64,000 bases of DNA from Pollenia angustigena (GCA_930367215.1 OV884060.1:211547253-211611252), one strand, 5' to 3'. Numbered from the stretch's first letter, positions 32,367 through 44,747 are shown. Notes: a model not told the origin generated them from the letters alone. Numbers and translations: made by a program.

Positions 32367-33489
32367 GTGAGTAAATGATTAGCACAGAGTAAAATTTTCT
32401 TATCATTCACACCCGTATCCACACACATTTTCCAAATTATTAATTAAAAAATGTTCATACAAATAAAGAAAAAAAAACTCATACCAGATTCATATCTTTT
32501 GTTTTTTAAAGAACAAACTTAGTAACGCGATAAAAAATTAAATTCATTAATAACTATCAAATGAACAATATGGAAAAATACATATTGTCATTTTTAATGC
32601 GAAAAAGCTACACCCACCCCCACCTACTCTTTAGAATTATTGTCACAAATTATTGGCCAGTTAAATGGCTGCCTGGTTGTTTGGCAAAGCAAAAATAAAG
32701 TCTTTTGCCCAAAAACCAAATTAATCATGAAGCAAACAAAAAAAAAGAATATTTATAGAAATATTAAAGATCATAAATGTTAAAAAAAAGAAACATGAAT
32801 TATAATCCAACCGAACAACAAAAATAAATCTTTAATAGCGAGTGACGCCACTTCTAATACTCATCTCATGTGTGTGTGTGTGGATGACCAAAAAAAGTGT
32901 CAGTGGCATTTTATTTTATTAAAAAAATCAAGAATGTAACTCTAATAAATAAAAAATCTTGCCCAGTTTCGTAATTTTTACGTAAATATTCACCACAAGT
33001 TTGTAAATGTTTCGTAATAAATAATTCAATTTGATAAATTGCCTTAAATTTTTTGTTCTTTTTTATTCAAGGAAATTCTTAATTGTTTCATATTTGTCAG
33101 TATTTAAAGTTTAAAAATTATTGTATTAAGATAAAGAAAATTTCAATTTTTTTTTTTTTTAATAAATTAAGACATGCTTAAGTAATTAAGATCAAAAGAT
33201 CGTATTCAGATCAAACACTTGGGCAAAGAATTGCCAATTCATTTAACATTTGTAAACAGCAAATCACTGGAAAAATTAAGGTGTGAAAAGGTTTTTTTAG
33301 TCTCATATAAATCAGTTTTTAATTAGTTTAAGAAGAAATTAGTTTTTTTTTGGCAAAAGGGATTTTGAAGATTTTTAAATAATGTAATCATAAATTATAA
33401 TATTGAAGATAAGCTTGATTCTTGGTGCATTTTTAAGTGAAATAACCGATCACAAATTGTCTTTTTTAAAGCCCGAAATAACTAACGAA

Positions 33490-33797
33490 AGGGTTAGCTG
33501 TGAAAGGAATTGGCATACCGCGCTCAATTGTTGACATTTTCGATCAGTACACTTTGGCAAATCATCATGAATAAAATCACGCTTAAACAACGCTACCGAA
33601 TAATTTAAATTGTCCTTGATAGCCAGTGCAACCTTTAGAATGCGATATCAACACCACCCGGTTAGAAGATCATTGTTGACAGATCGCTAGGTCGGATTGT
33701 TTAACAGAAAATGTATTGCCAATATAATTTTCGTGTTTAAAAAACGCTTGACGCTCTTTTGGTTTAAAATGTTCGCCTATCAAGCAAGGTCAATTCA
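33490..33797 (+). pseudogene. Mariner relic, N-terminal part (continues at 40018)
   Basis: Reads MNKITLKQRYRII, stop, IVLDSQCNL, matching the helix-turn-helix start of mariner-type transposases (M..IT.EQR..II.FY.....S). It is cut at 33805 by a hAT insertion and continues after 40017. Confidence 0.6.
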
Positions 33798-34757
33798 CAA
33801 CAGACTAGGAATGGGCAAAAAATATCGATGTATCAAAATATCGATATTTTAAAAAAAAATAATCGATATATATCGCCGATATTTAAAATACCGATACATC
33901 GATGTATCGATATTGAAATACGACTATCGAATTCGATATTTTTTACAGTCAGTCTTCATTAAAAACTCAAAATTTTAGACGTTTTTCAAACAATATGTTT
34001 TTTAAGAATTGACATCACTGCATGCATCATGTTTTTTTAACTAATATGAATATCTATAACTCCCCGTCTACAACTGACTTGATTTGCTGTTATAACGTGA
34101 TGTTAAAAAAGCGTTGTTAAATATTTGCTTTAACAACTGTGTTATAACATGAGAACACCTCTAACATGATGAGTTTATACTTAACACTAACATCATATTA
34201 GTGTTAATATTATGCATTTCATATCAGTTGTAGACTGCATGTAAAGATTGGCATTAATAAGAAGAAGAATTAAAAAAGCGGGGTTTTCACATTGCCGATT
34301 TCTAATTGAAACAGAAAAGTCAAACAAACTTGAAAATATTTATTTTATGCGGTTTTGGAACTATATGTGCCTATATATATTTGGAACAGTGTTGCCACTT
34401 TGTGGGTAATTACCCGAATTTGGTATAATTTTTACTGTCGTGGGTAGAGCGTGGGTAATTTCTCTTAGGTAAAATTGAGGTGTTATTTGAAATTCTTACT
34501 TCAGATACCCAAATAAAATCAAGATTCGATTTCAGTGATGACATTTATTTCTTTTTAAATATTGTTGATAAAAAATGCACAGTCTTCTGAACTAAAGTCT
34601 CGGGTTCTTTTAAGGAAACGACTTCAATCATTAAATATATATTTTAAAAAGTTTGGTAATAAATGTCTATCATAGTGATTTAGAACTTGGAGTTTATTCA
34701 AAAAAATTATTCAAACTACAAACTAGCCTGGAGGTAAAAATGTTTCTAATATTCCAA

Positions 34758-35087
34758 CATATTATCAAAAAGTAATTTCTTTGGGAATACAAAATTTTAA
34801 TTTCAAAAGATTTAGTTATTCGTGCTTAATGTAAGATGAGATAAACTCACTGTTTATTGTTGATGTTTTTTGTTTAAACTTTGATATTGTTACAAGTAGA
34901 ACTATTGCTTATAAGTCTTATACGTTAAACGGTTTTATTTGGTTTAATATCTTTAGTTTTTCTAAAATCTTTATGGATGAAGTTTCCTGATGATCTGGCC
35001 TAAGCAACCAGTGAAATGCGCATAGGAATAGCTAATCAATAATAAAAACTGGGAATTAAGCACGAATAACAAAATCTTTTGAAATTC
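34758..35087 (+). repeat. Dispersed repeat family A, copy with inverted arms
   Basis: The core 34826-35087 matches 47297-47620. The left arm 34758-34825 ('atcaaaaagtaatttc' to 'ttattcgtgctta') is the inverse of the 3' end 'taagcacgaataac...ctttttgat' seen in the other copies, so this copy is flanked by inverted repeats. Confidence 0.75.
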
Positions 35088-35334
35088 CAACATTTATAAT
35101 TAATTTTATTTGTGTCTGGAAACTTTCAAATGCTTTAGTTTGAAGAATATTTATCGTCCTAAACAGTTGTAAAACTGAATTACGAAAGGAACAGTTGTAC
35201 AAAACCCTGCTGGCATTTAGTTTACTAAATATGGTATAAAGGGTATTTTTTAAAGACCATGCAACTTAAAATTATAGAAAACACAAATCAAATGAATTTT
35301 AATTGCAAATTTATACACGGCGCTACCATTTGAA

Positions 35335-35625
35335 ACTGATTTTAATAAATAGACATCACCGCGCCTGTCCTTGACGAAACGCATCGCAGACGTTCAATTT
35401 TGTTCCTCTTTTTCGAGCATTGCTGGCTGCATGTCACGAATAAATTAACAATGTTGACTTCCAATATGTCAATTGTTGCTGGCTTATCGGCATAATATGG
35501 CTGATTTTCAAAGAAAATTTGTATAATTTGGTGACGTTGTTCAAGCATAAATTTATCTATCCATGATGATGTGCCTGATCAAAAAGTGAGTGCAGTATGA
35601 CAGTTTGTTTGACAGCTAACCTTTC
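35335..35625 (-). pseudogene. Mariner transposase relic
   Basis: The reverse strand reads MLEQRHQIIQIFFENQ (helix-turn-helix start), then after a large internal deletion MQPAMLEKEEQN*TSAMRFV in another frame, the C-terminal mariner motif. It is internally deleted and frameshifted, and lies within the hAT element 34387-35965. Confidence 0.65.
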
Positions 35626-36858
35626 GTAAGCTCTGGCAATGAACAATTTGAACCTACCTAGAATTTTTGCAACCAAATGTGGAAGTTAAACTCATTATTT
35701 TAGGAGTTTTATTTTATGTTTTATTATTTGTTTTTAAGTCTTAAATATTATTTATTATAATGTTAATTTATTATAAATTGCAATAAGAATGTTAACAGTT
35801 TGACTAATATTGATCTTCTTTCAATGAGTTTGTTGTGTTTTTGCTTCTTTGTAAATGCCTTTTATAAAATAAAACTTATATTTTATATCAGGTGTAATTT
35901 CATTGAAATCGGGTAATTTTGCTTCATCTCAAGTGTAATTTTGAATTTTGCTGGTGGTAACACTGATTTGGAATAATAATAAGATTTGTGCATATATATA
36001 TATAAATATGTATCATAGCTGTAAGATATGAATTAAATACAAAATTAAAATACTTTTTTTTAATATTAATTTCTATTTTATAAAATAAAATAAAAACAAT
36101 TTTAGTTTAAGATTTTTTGTTAAAATATTTGTGGTATTAATTTTTATAAAATCGAATAAAATTCTGATATAGTTAGATATTTCTAATTAAAATGTACTAT
36201 AAAAAAAATTATTCGAACTTTTTAATATTAAATAAGTTGGATTCTCAAAAATTTTCTATAATTCTTTTTATATTCAAATATTCTAAGCTGAATATATTCA
36301 AATCAATTTAATTCAAATAAAAAAAATTTCATTTGTAGCTTTAGAATTGTTATTCAACAAAATTGGTAGAAAATAAAAATATTCAAACAAAAAAATTTTA
36401 AATACAAAAATTTCTATTAATTTTTTTTTAATTTTTTCTTGAAAAATGAGGAAGACAATGTAATAAAATACTGGGATAAAACAAGTTCAGCTCCATTTTA
36501 AAATAAAAGCATTAAAAGTAAGACGATATCGTATTTGAAAATTTAACAAATTAACGATATTATATACTTACTGGTTACTTAACTACCACAAGTTTATTTT
36601 CCATGGCATTTAGACATAAATTCGGCGGAAAACTAACTGCCCAGAAACTAAAAGCAATATTATATTCCTTGAATTTTGGTAAAGTGCAATTTGTGAGGTT
36701 GTTTTGAGGTTGAATTGCTCGAAGCGAACGGTTGTAAGACCATGGACTGGGCTCTAATCACTTTAAAATAAAACTTCCTTGACATGGTTTTTAAAATAGA
36801 AACGTACAGTTATGTGCTAGAAATCAATTTAAATACCACTCTTACTTATTATATCGAG

Positions 36859-37847
36859 GGTTATTTTTCAAATAGTGCTATCTGAAAAATCACAACTTTA
36901 CAGGAGAGCGAAAAAACTGATTTATTCGATAACTCTAGGAGTAATAACTAAACTTTATTTTACAATGTTATTAAAAATGAACGTCTAAATCATACATATA
37001 TTAATGTTTTTTTAATTCATGATATTCGCGCTTATATGTCTGATAGCACTATTTACAAATTAAAATTTTATCGACTTGAACATTGAAATAAGCAGATAGC
37101 ACTATTTGAACAAAAATAAAATGAGCTGCAATGAATACTTTTTAGACTTTAATTAATTAAGTTCCACGATTTTTTATTCAGTCAGTGAACACGTTGCTAT
37201 AAAAACTCCATAAATAAAAAAATATTTACTATAGACAAAAACTCATCGACAAATTTTTTGCAGTTTTTTTTTTGCAAAATTTCTACAACGAATTTTAAAA
37301 TTATCAGCCATGTCACAGAGCACAATTCCGTTCGGAATGATTCCGTTCGGAATTGAAGAAAACATATTTATTTTTATTGATATAAAGTGTATTTTGATAG
37401 TTTTTTGGCCTTTCAGATAAAGAAAACTCCCATTACGTGCATGAAAACAAAAATTGTTTCATTCCGAATTTTTTTTCGTCATTTGCTGAAGCACCAAAAT
37501 ACGGAATCAATTCCGTTTCCAAACGGAATTGTACTCTGTGACATGGCTGTATATTAGTTTATTAAATCTAGACACAATTCCTAACCATTTGATGTATAAT
37601 ATGTCTACTTTGTAATAACACTTTTTATCATTTTATTATATGAAGTAATATTTTTTATGTAGATAGCACTTTTTTACCAAAAAAAAAACGTGTGTGTTTT
37701 TGTGCTATAAAATATTTATGAAAAAAAACGTTTTGGGAAAAATTTTTTTTCAAATTTAAATGACAGATGACCCTTCCGTAAGTGAACACGTTTCTGTAAA
37801 AAAAATTTTTTTGAAAAATTTCAGATAGCACTATTTGAAAAATAACC
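36859..37847. mobile_element. TIR element with iterated 'gatagcactatttgaa' motifs
   Basis: TIRs about 30 bp, starting GGTTATTTTTCAAATAGTGC. 'atagcactatttgaa' or its inverse also occurs near 37040, 37095 and 37660. Flanks atatcgag and atcgatat share only atcga. A central 'attccgttcggaat' pair lies near 37325-37355 and 37505-37530. No convincing coding sequence. Confidence 0.75.
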
Positions 37848-38550
37848 ATCGATATACATTTTTTTTCAATTTTGGAATAAAAAAAAACATAATTACAATT
37901 ATTATGTTTTTTCGAAGAACAGATTATGAGTAATTCAAAAAATGTTTGTTGAATTAAAATATTTAGGCATTTTTTTTTTAAATTATAAAATTTTTTCATA
38001 CGAAGTTTAAAATTTTTTTATTCAATAAGACCGCATTTAGATCTATGCAATTAACGCCGAGTTTTTTCTTATTTTCTTTTAAAGTAGTTTCTACGAAACT
38101 CTTTTCACACATTTACATTTTTTTCAAGCATTTTTTCAACCCTGTTTCCTTCCCTACACCTCTTGCTAACAAACAAAAAGTTCCATGCGAAAGTTGCGGC
38201 GTTAATTGCATAATGTAAATATGGTCTAAGTTTTATACAAATTTATTTTATTTGTTTCTTCTAAATTAATTTTTTTCAAACAAATTTGTGTGCTTTTCTA
38301 TTGATTTGAATATATTTTTAAAATATTAATTTGAATAATATAAATTCAAATATGTAATAGTGAATTTAACTTCCAAGAAAAGAAATAATATTTCAAAGAC
38401 ATAATCGTAAAATATTTGAAACTGATTTATATTTAATTTAAACAAGTATTAAATAAATTTAACATATTTTAATTTTTGAAAAACAGTTACAAATTGTAAA
38501 TAATTCATTTTGAGCCAATATTTAGAAGAAAATTATTTACAATGAACAGC

Positions 38551-39853
38551 TACACGCAAAGAAAAAACATGGTTGTGGTAAACATATTCTAAGAGCAACA
38601 CATTATGATAAGAATTATGATTGTAGTCACCATATTAAGATTATTATTGAATCATATTATGAATTAATATACTCGTACCATTACATCATAATATTTTTCC
38701 CTTAATCATATTATTATTCTGTTAATCATACTAAGTTAAGAAGTAATCAAATTATTGTCATGTTAATCATAATAAGCTAAGAAATTAATCATATTATTGT
38801 CATGTCAATCATAATAAGCTAAGAAGTAATCATATTATCATCATGTTAATCATAATAAATTTAGAAGCAATCATATTATGATACAGCACCTTTCATAGCT
38901 GTCATAAAAATACAATATAAATTTAAATATTTTTGCATCTATTTTTTATTTTGTGGCTTTTTACAATTTTTCTTAATGGTTATCAAAAAGCGGAGTTCAA
39001 TATAAGGCTTGCAAAAGAGCAAATGAAAAATCTGTGGTTTTCATGGGCAACCGCGTGTGTCCATTTTTTCGATTTTAAAATGTTGATGCCGTATTGCCTA
39101 ATTTTGAACGCTCTTTACATTTTTTTGAAAAAAGATGGATCAATTCCGATTTTTTAACGTAATGACAAAGTTTAAAATGTGCAATACCTAGCCCATAGTT
39201 TGATCTAGAATGGTTTTTCGGCTTTCCTGAACAATTTGTTTTAAGACATACGCGGTTGCCTATGAAAACCACCGAAATATCGTAGCACTTTTATAAAATA
39301 TAACGAAATCTCTGTGTGTTTTGTTGTTGGATTGTACAAAAAAACTATGATATTTTGCATTTGCACTATTACATCACTTATACTTGAATGAACTCCGCTA
39401 ATATTTTAATTTTTTTTTTTTCATGGAATTTTATCTTTTAATTGTTTAACCGCTCACAAATAAAAAAAACGACACAACTTTTTCAAAATTATTTTACAAA
39501 TGGCGCTAACAAAATATTATTAGAGTACAAATAGTTTGATTGCATCTTTAACATAATATGATAAATGTATAGAAAGTTATCATGTTATGGCTATTAAATA
39601 TCATGAAATGGTTGTGAGAAATATAATATGTTTAGAAAGTTATCATAATTAAGTTGTTAGAAAAATAATTATTTTTCGGTCAACAATACTCAAATTCATA
39701 ATTGCGATAAACATTGATATGTTTACAGTAACTATAATATTGATGATATTAAATAAAAATAACAATTATTTGTGTACGACAACAATATATTGTTACATCA
39801 AACATATTGTTGCTGCCGTAACCATGCCCAACCATATTTTTTCTCTGCGTGTA
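38551..39853. mobile_element. TIR element with 'taatcatattat' iterations and inner fold-back
   Basis: Ends TACACGCAAAGAAAAAACAT and, inverted, TACACGCAGAGAAAAAATAT. Four units of 'taatcatattattgtcatgt' with 'taatcataataagctaagaa' spacing lie at 38690-38880. Inside, an inverted pair (gcggagttcaatataagg near 38990; cttgaatgaactccgc near 39395) encloses 'gtggttttcatgggcaaccg' near 39033 and its inverse near 39250. No target duplication found. Confidence 0.7.
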
Positions 39854-40017
39854 TGATATGTATATTACATTTTTTAATTTGGTAATAGTTTCAGCGAAAT
39901 TCGTTTGATATATCGATACAACGATATTTTTGAAATAGACAATATCGATACTATTAAAAAATATCGATTCGATATATATCGATATATTTTTTCAATTTGC
40001 CCATCCCTACAACAGAC

Positions 40018-40190
40018 CCCATAGACTCCATTACATATAGAAAAGAGTGCCACTTGATGCCGATTACACGCTCCGTGACATACGGCTAGTAATGTTCAAA
40101 AAGGCGGCAAAATTTGGACGTCCAGAATGAGCTTCGTCAAGCACATCATCGGTGACCATATGCCAGACCAAAATCATTTTCAAATGTAAA
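40018..40190 (+). pseudogene. Mariner relic, C-terminal part
   Basis: Reads GGKIWTSRMSFVKHIIGDHM then PD, the usual mariner end (NWTSRLDFV......HMPEIIF). It is the continuation of 33490-33797 once the 6.2-kb hAT composite and one target-site copy are removed. Confidence 0.65.
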
Positions 40191-40334
40191 AGCCACGTAT
40201 TAATCTTTCAAATAACAATTTTCTTGTTGATTGAAATTTTGTTTTTTGTGTTTCTTTTTACAATTTCAAGTTCTATCGGGCTTAAAAAAACACCAGTGAC
40301 TCTGTAATAGCTACACAACTGATGAAAAACACTT

Positions 40335-40382
40335 TAGCAAAATGTCTCTCTCCCTTTCTCTCACTCTCTCTCTCTCTCTACA
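40335..40382. repeat. (CT)n microsatellite
   Basis: Imperfect TC repeat 'tctctctccctttctctcac' followed by pure (CT)n. Confidence 0.85.
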
Positions 40383-40681
40383 AATTATTCTTCTCAAAAA
40401 CTGTTAAATTTTTTAAATTATAATTTACAAAGCGAATTTATGTGAGGTGAATTTGACACTGTCAGAAACTAGTAAAAAATGTAAACAAATAACAAGGCGA
40501 ATGTTGTATTTAAAAAAATAGATCGTCGAAAAATTTGATGTCGTTCTTGTTTATCTTTAATTAGAGAGAGAAATGTAAAAAGTTGTTTGCGTTTTTGACG
40601 TATTGACCAACTTAAGCAACAATAAACAGCTCAGACAAGTTTTTTTCGCTCTCTTTTTGCTCTAATTATCTTTTTACATAT

Positions 40682-41229
40682 GTGGTATTCACAAGGTGTG
40701 CTATCATGTTATATTGTCATAATGTTCTTACATTTAACAATGGTTCAAAAATATTGTTGTTGCTTTGTAAAAAAAGTGTCTTTAATTAACAGAACTTTGC
40801 TTGCTATGTTTATTGTGCTGTCGTAATAAATCAGAAGAGACCTGCGCTAAGCGAATGAGCCGAGCCGCATTAGTTTTTGTAGCCGTCGTCGTAGATGGTA
40901 TAGTTTTATCCGGCTAATATCCGAATTTAACCTGCGGCTAGCAATTTTTGCAACAAAACACTTGCGGCGCCAAATTAAATTGGCTTAGGACTCTGGTAAA
41001 CAAACAAAATAAAATTTATTTGTGATTTGCGTCTAATAATGGAAAATAGTTAGGTAAAAGCTTGGATTCATGGATTAAAAAATATTTTGATGTTAAGTTA
41101 ATATTTATTTGTTATATTTGTGTTAAATCAGCTGATTTAAATAGCACACGAAATTATGAGGGGTTGTCCATTATTTTTTTCATGTTATTATTTTAAGACT
41201 TATTACTTTATGACACCTTGTGAATCCCC
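40682..41229. mobile_element. MITE with 'ggtattcacaaggtgt' TIRs, intact copy
   Basis: Left end GGTATTCACAAGGTGTGCTA; right end ttatgacaccttgtgaatcccc. It is the unsplit counterpart of 3947-5681, in the opposite orientation. Non-coding. Confidence 0.85.
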
Positions 41230-41398
41230 CAATAGAACAACGAATAAACAAAGAAACTTGCTAACGAGAAGATGGATCTCCATACCAACCACTTTCTTCT
41301 TTGTACTTAAAGCTTAAAAGTTAAAGCGTGTAAACTCTGACTTACCAAACAGAGCTCTAAACGGTTTATGAATTTTCCAAATATGTATGTATGTACAT

Positions 41399-41878
41399 TA
41401 GGGGTAGAACCAAAATAAGAACCTATCATTACGGTATGGGCAATGTTATACTGATATTAAAAATCGATATCAGGGGTCATTTCGGTCCAAAAACCTTCGG
41501 CACCGAATGCAATTTCTAAAACACCAAACATTTTTTTTTTTTTTTTTGTCGCATAAATTGTAATATAAATTTTTATGGTGGGTATCCTTCCCTTGTACCG
41601 TTTTTTTTGTTTCTTTTTTTGGAATGCAAGGAATCGCCATTTCATACAAAAAAAAAACCCCGAAATGCAAAGACCAGCATGGCTTTCGACGTTAGAATTA
41701 TGGATTTCCTGTAAAACTGAAAAAAATTATAAGCTAAAACTTCATCGCGATCGGTGCCGAACCTTTTTGAACGCTCGCGAAAAAAGGAAGGCACATTTCT
41801 TCATATTTTTTATGCACTTTCTCACTATGATAGGTCCTTTTTGATATTTGCAAAAAAATGCAAATGGTTATACCCCTA
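41399..41878. mobile_element. hAT MITE, 480 bp, 8-bp target duplication
   Basis: Ends TAGGGGTAGAACCA and, inverted, TAGGGGTATAACCA. Perfect 8-bp duplications atgtacat at 41391-41398 and 41879-41886. It contains 'cctatcatta' and 'atgataggtcc' inverted inner motifs. The overlapping short ORFs are not convincing genes. Confidence 0.88.
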
Positions 41879-42053
41879 ATGTACATATAAAAAAGAGAGA
41901 ATGCTTCTTGAAATTCCCGTAATATTACGAGAAACTAACGGGACATTTTTCACAAATAGGGACTCTATCATTGGCACACACAATCAACCACAAAATGCAC
42001 AATTTCAAAATTAATTATGTATAAAAATTTGCCTCTATAATTTTTTTTTTCAG

Positions 42054-42221
42054 GGTGTCAAAATTAAAATGGACGATGCTGGCAACATATTGATAAGACG
42101 TTATGCCAAAAGTAATGTTTATGTTAAAAGTACAGCCAGCAATCAAAATGAGGAAACGTCTATAGGTGCCGATATATTGAAACTATCAAATCAGGCATTG
42201 GAAAGTGAAAAAATAGTCAAA
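42054..42221 (+). CDS. exp: Internal exon 3: MH2 domain core
   Basis: A T-rich tract and cag acceptor precede 42054; the donor gtaagt starts at 42222. The 56 complete codons read GVKIKMDDAGNILIRRYAKS then NVYVKS, and end ...ESEKIVK. This corresponds to the MH2 'GKGV.L...G.VW+..LS...+FV.S' strands, in which the Asn-Val-Tyr-Val-Lys-Ser stretch replaces the Smad 'A-V-F-V-Q-S' motif. The following ALESEKIVK joins to LFDMKKF of the next exon, equivalent to Smad 'I+VFDL+'. A hAT MITE begins only 28 bp after the donor. Confidence 0.88.
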
Positions 42222-42249
42222 GTAAGTATTACTGAATTAAGGTTTAAGG

Positions 42250-42754
42250 CAGTGTTCGAAAATAAACAGTACATTTTTTAGCGTTCGGCTCACACACCCA
42301 AAAACGATGTCTTTTTTTTAGTGATTATGTAGACGAACACAACCCTTAATACCGTTCGTAACTATTTTCAAGAAAGAGCCGAACATTATATAGTGTTCTT
42401 TTCTTCGGTAAAAAAAAAACAGAACAATTGTAGTGATACATTATACAAACATTATATTTTAATGTTCTATAATGTTTCTTTTTTATGTTGATAAAGAAAT
42501 GAAAAAAAAAAACAATTTTAGCAATGACCGCACAACGAACAGCTTGTGTGTGTATTGTAAAATTATTTTGCTGTCTTTTTGTTTTTTAATTTTAGAATTT
42601 TTTTTAAAATTGATTTTAAAAAAACCGAATGGAATTTAATGTTCTCATCTTTTTTAATGATTTTCTACACAAACACTATTAGCTTTTGTGTTTTCCACAA
42701 ATCTACCGAATCGAACACTAAGGAGCGATATTTAGTGTTTATTTTCGAACACTG
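42250..42754. mobile_element. hAT MITE, 505 bp, 28 bp from a splice donor
   Basis: Perfect TIR CAGTGTTCGAAAATAAACA at both ends; perfect 8-bp duplications gtttaagg at 42242-42249 and 42755-42762. 'gttcg/cgaac' motifs iterate inside. Non-coding. Confidence 0.92.
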
Positions 42755-42912
42755 GTTTAAGGTCTTTAACGTTATTATTGTGATGAATTTGAAAAATGTG
42801 TAATGAACCGTCTAAATTGATATCGAATAAATTAAATTAGGTTTAAAGGCATTACTTGGTAATGAATTACACTTTACGTTACCAGGGATTTTAGAAATTT
42901 TATTTTATATAT

Positions 42913-44300
42913 CAAGGCGAATTCATACAAGGTGGTCTTATTTTGAAAATGGATACAACACTGTAAATTTCTTTAACGTTGTGTCAAAATTATACAACAC
43001 TGTAGTAAACAAATTAGCTGTGTGTCAAAAATATATGCTGTCATATTTCATTTTGTTTTTAATTTTAATTTTAAATCGTGTTTTGTGGAATGCAATAATT
43101 TAAAAATGTGTACTTAGAAAACCTTATTTGCAAGAAGTTTTGCTTCTTTTTATTTAAAAAAAAGTGCAGATGAAGCAGACCGATTGCTCATGGAATCTTT
43201 TTCTGATAAGGTTTCATTGTATTCACGAGTAAAAGTTTTAAACCTACATAGTTTTAAGAACGCAATGGAAAAAGAGTTATGTTTATACCCTCATCACAAT
43301 AGTGGAGTTGGTATTATCCCAGCCAGCATTTTTTATTGTGTAAGAGTCTACTAGGAATCTCATTTAGAGCGTTTTTCATCGTCGAAGAGCTCATTTTTAA
43401 ATCGTAAAAGATTCCTCGCACGGGAGAAACTGTTGCACAAGCTGATTCTTCTGTGAGATACTTCATTAATATATTAGGCGTTTGAGATGTGTGTAAAGAT
43501 TATCTCACGAGTCTTTCAGAAAGCATGCCAATATTCGCATGAGTTTCATGCTGGAATTATTTTACAACTCGTGAAATGCTCAGCCGTTCAAATGAACTAC
43601 CTAAGTAAGAGCTTCAAGCGTTTTTTTTTCATGTCAGAAAATCTTATTTGAAAGATCCTAAAGACGGTTTGTTTTATTGAAATTGTTTTGACAATGGAAT
43701 TTGCATGCTTAAAAAACGCTCTTATTTAGGAAGCTCAGTAATTGCTATATGACTCATACAGGGAGTCGCAAATGATTAATTCGATGATGTTTTAACAAAG
43801 GATGAACTAAGTGTAACATTGTAGTTTTTGTACTCTTGAAATAATTATTAAATGATAGTTAGGACTTGCATGGTTACCATTCCAAGATTACTCGTCAAAT
43901 AATCATCAGAAGATTATTTTAGGAGTTGTGTATTAAATACCATCGCCTACTAAACAGCCTTTGCTAGCTGGGATTCGTTTGTGCAGATGTTTGTAGCACC
44001 CTTAAATATTGTTCCTAAACAATCCTTAAGTATACTCTCAGAATTACTTTCTGAGCCGATATAACGATGTTCGTCAAGCTCGAAGAACTCCACTTCCTTC
44101 TTTTAAGGTTTTAGGTTTTGCGTGCATGTGTATGATTCATTTTTAATTTATAAAAACAAATCTTGAAATTTATTTTGAATTTAAATAAATATTTAAACAG
44201 AAATGTCAAAAAAAGTAACGGCATATCATTTCGACATATAGTTAGTTATCAGCTGTTGCTTACGTAGTAAGCCAAGGTCACCTTGTATGAATTCGCCTTG
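42913..44300. mobile_element. hAT-like element, 1.4 kb, with nested repeat
   Basis: Perfect TIR CAAGGCGAATTCATACAAGG (22 bp in all); perfect 8-bp duplications ttatatat at 42905-42912 and 44301-44308. 'acaacactgta' motifs iterate near the left end. A family C copy (43286-44085) lies inside and is itself interrupted at 43318-43972. No transposase. Confidence 0.88.
43318..43972. mobile_element. TIR element with CCCAGC ends, inside family C repeat
   Basis: Ends CCCAGCCAGCATTTTT and, inverted, CCCAGCTAGCAAAGGC. It interrupts 'ggtattat|...|attcgtttgtgcag', which is continuous as 'ggtattatgcatttgtgctg' in the complete family C copy at 21536-22220 (reverse strand). Internal 'aagagct' and 'gagttgt' motifs recur. 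Non-coding. Confidence 0.7.
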
Positions 44301-44747
44301 TTATATATTATTTTTTTTTGATTGAATTTTAATGTTGTTTTTAATTATTTAATAGTTATTTATTATTAAATTACGTTAATTATTCAAAAATCAATTTTAA
44401 GTATAAAGAAATATTCATACTTAATAATTCATAATTGTTATTCAAAAAATTTCCCAAGATTCCTAAATTGAATTCTTGGGAATGCAGGAATTGATATCCG
44501 GGAAATTTCGCGATGGGAATCCCGGAAAAAACTTCAATTTACTGCCAATTTAACGATGTCGAAAGAACGCTTTTTTTCGCACAAATACAATCGAAACACA
44601 AACAAAATTTTTAGAATTTTTTTTTTGTTACAAATGTAGTTGAGCAACACAAATAGTTCTTTCGCCTTCAGTGAAAATGATGGTTAAATATTATTTATTT
44701 TAAATATTAATTTGTTTTTTTTTTAACTTTTTTTTCTTCTTTTTCAG

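Larger units (their letters stand above)
34387..35965. mobile_element. hAT element, 1.6 kb, nested in the composite
   Basis: Ends CAGTGTTGCCACTTTG and CTGGTGGTAACACTG, with perfect 8-bp duplications atttggaa at 34379-34386 and 35966-35973. Iterated 'gggtaatt' motifs occur near both ends. It carries a family A copy and a mariner relic. Confidence 0.88.
33806..40009. mobile_element. hAT-bounded composite, 6.2 kb, 8-bp target duplication
   Basis: Ends TAGGAATGGGCAAAA and, inverted, TAGGGATGGGCAAATTG, with perfect 8-bp duplications caacagac at 33798-33805 and 40010-40017. 'tatcgata' variants fill both subterminal regions (33820-33930 and 39910-39990). Inside lie further complete insertions (34387-35965, 36859-37847, 38551-39853). 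No hAT transposase is visible, so the original element was non-autonomous and grew by nesting. 35974-36858 and 37848-38550 are AT-rich with nothing else recognised. Confidence 0.85.
32367..42053 (+). other. Intron 2, about 9.7 kb
   Basis: GTGAGT donor to CAG acceptor, phase 0. From 32367 to about 33480 I see only AT-rich sequence with a short TG microsatellite near 32870. The rest is largely the hAT-bounded composite inside a mariner relic, a MITE (40682-41229) and a hAT MITE (41399-41878). Confidence 0.8.
42222..44747 (+). other. Intron 3, about 2.5 kb
   Basis: GTAAGT donor to CAG acceptor, phase 0. Two hAT-type elements (42250-42754 and 42913-44300) make up most of it. The last 440 bp are AT-rich with a hairpin-like 'ttcccaagattcctaa/ttcttgggaa' segment near 44450 and the polypyrimidine tract. 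Confidence 0.8.

Noticed and set aside
37655..37999. 114-codon reverse-strand ORF
   Set aside because: Lys/Phe/Asn-dominated AT-rich frame crossing a TIR boundary at 37847; no motif.
41457..41844. Overlapping ORFs of 62-89 codons on both strands
   Set aside because: All fall inside the 480-bp hAT MITE, with Lys/Phe-rich translations from A and T runs.
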